Positions 1 through 2,882 of a stretch of 5,454 nucleotides of DNA are shown here, piece by piece; position 1 is the stretch's first letter, and each line of letters starts with the position of its first letter. Both the position numbers and the translations under genes were made by a program. The stretch is from NCBI GenBank assembly GCA_011620305.1, contig WOZL01000063.1, positions 1 through 5,454 on the forward strand. The letters are read 5' to 3'. The notes under the pieces were generated by a model. That model did no database searches, was not told where the DNA came from, and saw nothing but the letters and a program-made list of their open reading frames with translations. The stretch is from Candidatus Dojkabacteria bacterium (GTDB lineage: Bacteria; Patescibacteriota; Dojkabacteria; SC72).

Positions 1-1
1 T

Positions 2-235
2 CTAGATAAAGAGATTCTTAGGCTTGGAATGATTGCTGAGTTAGATGCTGTTAGTTTATATGAACAATTAGCAGATGCAACAGACAATCAAGATATGAAA
101 AAAGTTTTATTAGATATTGCTAAAGAAGAGAAAGTTCATATTGCAGAATTTAAGACTATGCTAGATAAGATGGATAAAGAGCAGATAGATATGGACAAAG
201 AGGGAAGTGATGAAGTGAATGAAATGGTCGGGTAG
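2..235 (+). CDS. Ferritin-like (rubrerythrin / encapsulated-ferritin type) small protein, 5' partial
   Basis: The frame is open to the window edge, so this is the C-terminal 77 residues of a protein that begins upstream; the ATG at 29 is probably internal, because the nine codons before it (LDKEILRLG) look like normal family sequence. What is seen: two helices with a ferritin-like pattern. Numbering from the Met at 29, helix 1 has Glu4 and Tyr11-Glu12 (AELDAVSLYE) and helix 2 has Glu34-Lys-Val-His37 (EEKVH). Known of the family: in encapsulated ferritins (EncFtn) the iron site uses Glu, Tyr and an E-x-x-H pair with the same spacing, and such proteins are two-helix subunits that pair to form the di-iron centre. 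Likely role: iron oxidation/storage or peroxide defence in the cytoplasm. The C-terminal tail is acidic and shows no classical encapsulin-targeting peptide. An encapsulin neighbour, if any, lies outside the window. ybhB follows after 20 bp, so the two may be co-transcribed. Confidence 0.75.
   Translation, partial: LDKEILRLGMIAELDAVSLYEQLADATDNQDMKKVLLDIAKEEKVHIAEFKTMLDKMDKEQIDMDKEGSDEVNEMVG
220..232 (+). repeat. 13-bp direct repeat, second copy at 703-715
   Basis: The 13-mer tgaaatggtcggg occurs here, in the last codons of the ferritin-like gene, and again at 703-715, where it covers the CCA tail and 3' edge of tRNA-Pro. The two copies bracket ybhB exactly. The arrangement resembles a tRNA 3'-end attachment footprint, but the repeat is short and could be chance. 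Confidence 0.3.
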
Positions 236-255
236 TAAATTAAATATTATTCGAT

Positions 256-702
256 ATGGAGATAAAAAGTAGGTCTTTTAACAATGAAGATAGAATACCT
301 ACAAGATATACATGTGATGGAGAAGATATTAATCCACCTTTAGATATTTCTGATATACCAAAAGAAGCAGAAATTATAGCCCTAATTATGGATGATCCAG
401 ATGCCCCTAATGGTACATGGGTTCATTGGTTGCTGTGGAATATACCAGTAATTAATCAAGGTTTTAGTATAGATGAGGGTGTAGAACCTGCAAATGCAGT
501 ATATGGTACTAATGATTTTGATAAGCTGGAGTATGGCGGTCCATGTCCTCCATTTGGAACTCATAGATACTTCTTTAAGGTATATGCCTTAGATAGGGAG
601 CTAGATTTAGAAGAGGGGGCTACTAAAGATGAGCTTATGATTGAAATTGAGAAATATATGATTGATTGGGCCCAATTGGTAGGTAAGTATTCTAAGAAAT
701 AG
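256..702 (+). CDS. ybhB: YbhB/YbcL family protein (PEBP, Raf-kinase-inhibitor-like)
   Basis: A complete 148-aa protein of normal length for the bacterial phosphatidylethanolamine-binding-protein (PEBP) family. Seen: the opening K-S-x-x-F-x-N-x-x-x-I-P-x-x-Y-T-C-D-G-E-D-x-N-P-P, the anion-pocket motif DDPDAP at 46-51 with His57 in TWVHW, and GGPCPP at 94-99 followed by HRYFF at 103-107; these are the conserved ligand-pocket blocks of the family. No signal peptide or membrane segment is present, so it is cytosolic. The biochemical role of bacterial homologues is poorly defined; a small anionic ligand is usually proposed. The ATG at 256 is chosen because the family's conserved N-terminus begins directly there; no Shine-Dalgarno is seen upstream (attattcgat). 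It lies 20 bp after the ferritin-like gene, probably in one transcript. Its stop is 5 bp from the 3' end of the opposing tRNA-Pro, and no terminator of its own is seen before that tRNA. Confidence 0.93.
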   Translation: MEIKSRSFNNEDRIPTRYTCDGEDINPPLDISDIPKEAEIIALIMDDPDAPNGTWVHWLLWNIPVINQGFSIDEGVEPANAVYGTNDFDKLEYGGPCPPFGTHRYFFKVYALDRELDLEEGATKDELMIEIEKYMIDWAQLVGKYSKK

Positions 703-707
703 TGAAA

Positions 708-784
708 TGGTCGGGGAAACAGGACTTGAACCTGCGACCTCTGCGTCCCAAACGCAGCGTTCTAGCCATCTGAACTATTCCCCG
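708..784 (-). tRNA. tRNA-Pro (anticodon UGG), CCA encoded
   Basis: On the minus strand a full cloverleaf can be folded by eye: a 7-bp acceptor stem CGGGGAA/TTCCCCG, a 4-bp D stem GTTC/GAAC, a perfect 5-bp anticodon stem CTGCG/CGCAG around the loop TTTGGGA (anticodon TGG, G37 after it, as in tRNA-Pro), a 5-nt variable loop and a T arm GCAGG/CCTGT with loop TTCAAGT and one G-U pair. The discriminator base is A (plus-strand position 711), and CCA follows directly in the DNA at 708-710. Without CCA the gene is 74 nt. UGG can read all four proline codons through wobble. The 3' end abuts the ybhB stop. Confidence 0.97.
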
Positions 785-794
785 ATGACAGAGC

Positions 795-822
795 ATTTTA
801 CCATATATCTATACAACAAAAA
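795..822 (-). promoter_or_regulatory. Candidate promoter for tRNA-Pro
   Basis: On the minus strand TTTTTG (817-822) and TAAAAT (795-800) are 16 bp apart, and the -10 lies about 11 bp upstream of the mature tRNA 5' end at 784. The -35 overlaps the T-tract of the neighbouring terminator. The match is weak and was found by eye in AT-rich DNA; the tRNA could instead come from read-through. Confidence 0.3.
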
Positions 823-847
823 AGGGAGGTTAACTTACCTCCCTTTT
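820..847 (-). terminator. Rho-independent terminator, probably bidirectional
   Basis: A perfect 11-bp inverted repeat, aaaagggaggt (820-830) and acctccctttt (837-847), encloses a 6-nt loop. On the minus strand the hairpin is followed by six T residues, so it fits as the end of the DUF4870 gene, whose stop is 18 bp upstream. On the plus strand it is followed by TTTTAT and could also stop ybhB transcripts, but only after they have crossed the tRNA gene in antisense. Confidence 0.9.
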
Positions 848-865
848 ATAAACCAAAAGAACTGA

Positions 866-1243
866 TTAAACTTTAGCCATAAGCTGAAGTGCATACTTTG
901 ATATAACAGGAATATCAAATCTCTCTCCCTTAGAAGCTTGTACCATAGCCATAATCATCATAACAAATAAGGCCAGACTGTATATCCAAGCAACAATAGC
1001 AATAATTATATTCAGTAATGGAATTGCTAACAAAACTGATAAAGCTATTGAAACTAGAGCTCCTATTGTAAACTGTGCTCCCATATACCTAACAAACTTA
1101 TCATCCTTCTCTGTGAAGAGTAGAATAAGTCCCACAATTGGGATACATGCTAATATTGCCATTGTCTTGTTGGCCTCATTAAATTGTATATCCTGAAATG
1201 TATATACTTTCTCCCCACTCTTTTGAGTTGCTTCTTCTGCCAT
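866..1243 (-). CDS. DUF4870-type small integral membrane protein
   Basis: The protein is 125 aa when started at the ATG at 1243 (MAEEATQKSG). A longer frame opens at 1300, but its 19 extra residues are encoded inside the divergent promoter region and do not look like protein, so the shorter start is preferred. Seen: a polar N-terminus of about 25 residues, then hydrophobic segments at about 28-43, 56-76 and 78-100. After the first comes the family hallmark K-D-D-K-F-V-R-Y-x-x-A-Q-F, and after the last the closing A-x-x-G-E-R-F-D-I-P motif. These match DUF4870 (Tic20-like fold) proteins, which have no assigned biochemical function. There is no signal peptide and no visible catalytic motif. No Shine-Dalgarno is seen before the start. 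The gene is divergent from lexA across a 134-bp region and ends in a strong terminator, so it appears monocistronic. Being opposite lexA makes co-regulation possible, but that is inference. Confidence 0.82.
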   Translation of the reverse strand: MAEEATQKSGEKVYTFQDIQFNEANKTMAILACIPIVGLILLFTEKDDKFVRYMGAQFTIGALVSIALSVLLAIPLLNIIIAIVAWIYSLALFVMMIMAMVQASKGERFDIPVISKYALQLMAKV

Positions 1244-1274
1244 TACTAAATGATTATTATAATTTATATGATAC

Positions 1275-1304
1275 AGTATATAACACTTTATATGTAACAC
1301 TCAA
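1275..1304 (-). promoter_or_regulatory. Candidate sigma70-type promoter for the DUF4870 gene
   Basis: On the minus strand TTGAGT (1299-1304) and TATACT (1275-1280) are separated by 18 bp, giving a start near 1268 and a leader of about 25 nt before the ATG at 1243. TATACT matches the consensus -10 at five of six positions. The first GTATAC palindrome (1305-1314) touches the -35. A second possible -10, TATAAT at 1256-1261, has no good -35. Confidence 0.45.
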
Positions 1305-1373
1305 TAGTATACTACAAGACATTGCAGTATACATATACAATGGTATACTAAAATATTAAGTTAAGTAGTATAC
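1305..1373. promoter_or_regulatory. Cluster of four GTATAC-centred sites; candidate LexA operators
   Basis: GTATAC occurs at 1307-1312 (within the perfect palindrome tagtatacta, 1305-1314), 1327-1332, 1343-1348 and 1368-1373, all between the divergent DUF4870 and lexA starts. Neighbouring sites start 20, 16 and 25 bp apart. Sites 2 and 3 overlap the best lexA -35/-10 pair, and site 4 ends 4 bp before the lexA ATG. LexA genes are usually autorepressed through palindromes in this position. The motif is neither the E. coli CTGT-N8-ACAG box nor the Bacillus GAAC-N4-GTTC box. Part of the signal may simply be TATACT -10 elements. Confidence 0.55.
1322..1349 (+). promoter_or_regulatory. Candidate lexA promoter
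   Basis: TTGCAG (1322-1327) and TATACT (1344-1349) are 16 bp apart on the plus strand, giving a start near 1356 and a leader of roughly 22 nt. The -10 is good and the -35 weak. Both elements are overlapped by GTATAC sites, as expected for an autorepressed gene. Confidence 0.4.
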
Positions 1374-1377
1374 CCAT

Positions 1378-2049
1378 ATGGCAGATAAATTAACTCAAAG
1401 GCAAGAGCAAGTTCTTACCTTAATTAGAGATTTTTTCTTAGAAAATGGCCAAGCACCATCTCTTGGAGAGCTTCAAGATATGTTAGGCTTTAGCTCTAAA
1501 CGAGGAGTTGTTAACCATTTAATTGCCTTAGAGAATAAGGGGTATATATTTAGATCTAGTGAACCTAGAGGTATAAAACTTCTAGATGAAACTGATGATA
1601 GTAATATTGAATATGAGTATCTAATTGGTATACCCATCTTTGGATATGCTAATGCTGGGACACCTTTAGTAACGGCCGAGGAGGAAGCTCTAGGTATGTT
1701 AAAGGTAGATAAGAATTTAATAGGTAAGAAAGTTAAGAAAGACCTCTTTGCACTAATTGTTAAAGGTGATTCTATGAATGAAAGAGATTTAGATGGTATT
1801 AAAGTAGAGGAGGGGAAATATTTGATAGTAGATAAAGAAGCAGAAGTACAAGATGGTGATATCGTAGTAGCTGTTATTGATAATAGTGCTACTGTTAAAA
1901 ATATTAGCCTAAATACAAAGGACATGGTTGTTCTTTACCCTGAGTCTAATAATCCGAAGCATCAACCTATATATATAGATTCAAACAGCGATTTTCTAAT
2001 TAATGGAAAAGTTGTAATGGTCTTAGATAACCCTATGAGAGTTACCTAA
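1378..2049 (+). CDS. lexA: LexA repressor, SOS-response regulator (S24 self-cleaving family)
   Basis: A complete 223-aa protein, close to the usual LexA length. Seen: the N-terminal winged helix-turn-helix, starting LTQRQEQVLTLI and continuing through GQAPSLGELQDMLGF, a recognition helix around 39-52 (SSKRGVVNHLIALE) and a wing near 53-68; then the cleavage site Ala93-Gly94 in YANAGTPL; then the catalytic Ser132 in KGDSM and the general-base Lys174 in ATVK. All parts needed for RecA-stimulated autocleavage are present. Known role: repression of DNA-repair genes until damage triggers self-cleavage. The recognition helix differs clearly from the Bacillus/E. coli forms, fitting the unusual GTATAC sites upstream. 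The ATG at 1378 matches the family N-terminus; it is preceded by gtatacccat, with no Shine-Dalgarno. The 3' end overlaps the converging nrdG gene by 8 bp. Confidence 0.95.
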   Translation: MADKLTQRQEQVLTLIRDFFLENGQAPSLGELQDMLGFSSKRGVVNHLIALENKGYIFRSSEPRGIKLLDETDDSNIEYEYLIGIPIFGYANAGTPLVTAEEEALGMLKVDKNLIGKKVKKDLFALIVKGDSMNERDLDGIKVEEGKYLIVDKEAEVQDGDIVVAVIDNSATVKNISLNTKDMVVLYPESNNPKHQPIYIDSNSDFLINGKVVMVLDNPMRVT

Positions 2050-2725
2050 TCTTAACTTTGTTAACATAGGGTGAAACAATTTTTTTAATCTCCTCTAATT
2101 CTTTCTCTGTGAATGAATTAGATTCATTTAATTTGGGATCTATAGTTTTACCCTTTCTGAAATTTTGTATGTAGTAATTTTTAGCTCCTTTAATCATCTT
2201 TCCAATACTCTTAGCATCTTCAATACTATGTATACCCTTAACATATGTAGTTCTAAACTCATACTCTTTACCACTATTCATAATCATCTTTATAGTATGC
2301 TTAACACTTTTAGAATCTAACTCATACTCTTTAAAATACTCAGATGGATACTTAATATCCATTGCCCAGTAATCAACGATATCTTGTTTCATAATATCTT
2401 CAACTATATCATCAAGAGTACCGTTAGTATCTAACTTAACCAGTATTCCAAGCTCCTTTACTCTCTTTATAAAGGGGATTAGATCACTCTGTAGGGTTGG
2501 TTCACCACCAGTAATAACTAGAGCATCAATTAAACCCTCTCTATGTTTTAAGTAATCTAATATATAATCTTCAGAATAGAGGTTTTCTTTCAGGCACGGA
2601 TGAATAACAAGCTCTGGGTTATGACAGTAAGGACACCTTAAGTTGCATCCATAAGTAAATATTATAGATGCAACCTTACCTGGATAATCCAGTAATGTGT
2701 TTTTCTCAAATCCTGCAATTTTCAT
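2042..2725 (-). CDS. nrdG: Anaerobic ribonucleotide reductase activating protein (radical SAM)
   Basis: A complete 227-aa protein. It is a radical-SAM enzyme that uses a [4Fe-4S] cluster and S-adenosylmethionine to generate the glycyl radical on class III ribonucleotide reductase, in the cytoplasm under anaerobic conditions. Seen: the cluster motif C27-NLR-C31-PY-C34 (CxxxCxxC), the SAM-binding ITGGEPTL at 71-78, and DTNG at 99-102 on a later strand. The N-terminus (KIAGFEKNTLLDYPGK) is typical of the NrdG/PflA-like activases of this length, longer than the E. coli NrdG. The ATG at 2725 overlaps the TGA of the upstream 43-aa ORF as ATGA, so translation is probably coupled to it; no separate Shine-Dalgarno is seen. 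It is the last gene of the nrdD operon. Its stop lies inside the final codons of the opposing lexA, with no hairpin terminator evident. Confidence 0.93.
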   Translation of the reverse strand: MKIAGFEKNTLLDYPGKVASIIFTYGCNLRCPYCHNPELVIHPCLKENLYSEDYILDYLKHREGLIDALVITGGEPTLQSDLIPFIKRVKELGILVKLDTNGTLDDIVEDIMKQDIVDYWAMDIKYPSEYFKEYELDSKSVKHTIKMIMNSGKEYEFRTTYVKGIHSIEDAKSIGKMIKGAKNYYIQNFRKGKTIDPKLNESNSFTEKELEEIKKIVSPYVNKVKIR

Positions 2726-2853
2726 TTCTTAAAAGAGAAAGTTTTTCTATCATGGAATTCAGCAGTCTTTCCATTGTTCCACTGTCTCACAGGTCTAATA
2801 AATCCTACAACCCTTGAGTACACTTCACATCTCTGTCTTTCTATTTTTCCCAT
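2722..2853 (-). CDS. nrdD: Detached glycyl-radical C-terminus of class III ribonucleotide reductase (43 aa)
   Basis: This short ORF, MGKIERQRCEVYSRVVGF followed by IRPVRQWNNGKTAEFHDRKTF, is the C-terminal segment normally fused to NrdD. Gly17 (codon 2803-2805) in SRVVGFIRP is the expected radical-bearing glycine. The ORF starts at its own ATG, 29 bp after the TAA of the large nrdD frame, is in a different frame from it, and has an in-frame TAA (2872-2874) upstream of the ATG. A single sequencing indel therefore would not rejoin the two parts. Its TGA overlaps the nrdG ATG by 4 bp. The conserved block is intact, which argues for a selected, functional peptide that completes the enzyme in trans, similar in idea to GrcA/YfiD rescuing pyruvate formate-lyase. 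No Shine-Dalgarno is visible (cccaaaaa before ATG). The alternative is a decaying gene, but the conservation of the motif makes that less likely. Confidence 0.85.
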   Translation of the reverse strand: MGKIERQRCEVYSRVVGFIRPVRQWNNGKTAEFHDRKTFSFKK

Positions 2854-2882
2854 TTTTTGGGTAGTAATAATTTAAATAAATA

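Noticed and set aside
29..235. ATG at 29 as the true start of the ferritin-like protein
   Set aside because: The upstream in-frame residues LDKEILRLG match the usual lead-in to the first helix of this family and the frame is open to position 2.
382..564. 60-aa minus-strand open frame inside ybhB
   Set aside because: It lies wholly antisense within a well-conserved gene and has no recognisable domain; a frame shadow.
1244..1300. Longer N-terminus for the DUF4870 protein from the ATG at 1300
   Set aside because: The added 19 residues are unlike the family, and they would place the start inside the divergent promoter and operator region. The ATG at 1243 gives a normal polar N-terminus.
1628..1637. 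Fifth GTATACCCAT copy, identical to the 10 bp before the lexA ATG
   Set aside because: It encodes the conserved GIPI residues just before the LexA cleavage region, so the match is adequately explained by coding sequence and AT-rich composition.
1473..1925. 150-aa minus-strand open frame inside lexA
   Set aside because: Serine/leucine-rich antisense shadow of lexA codons with no domain features.
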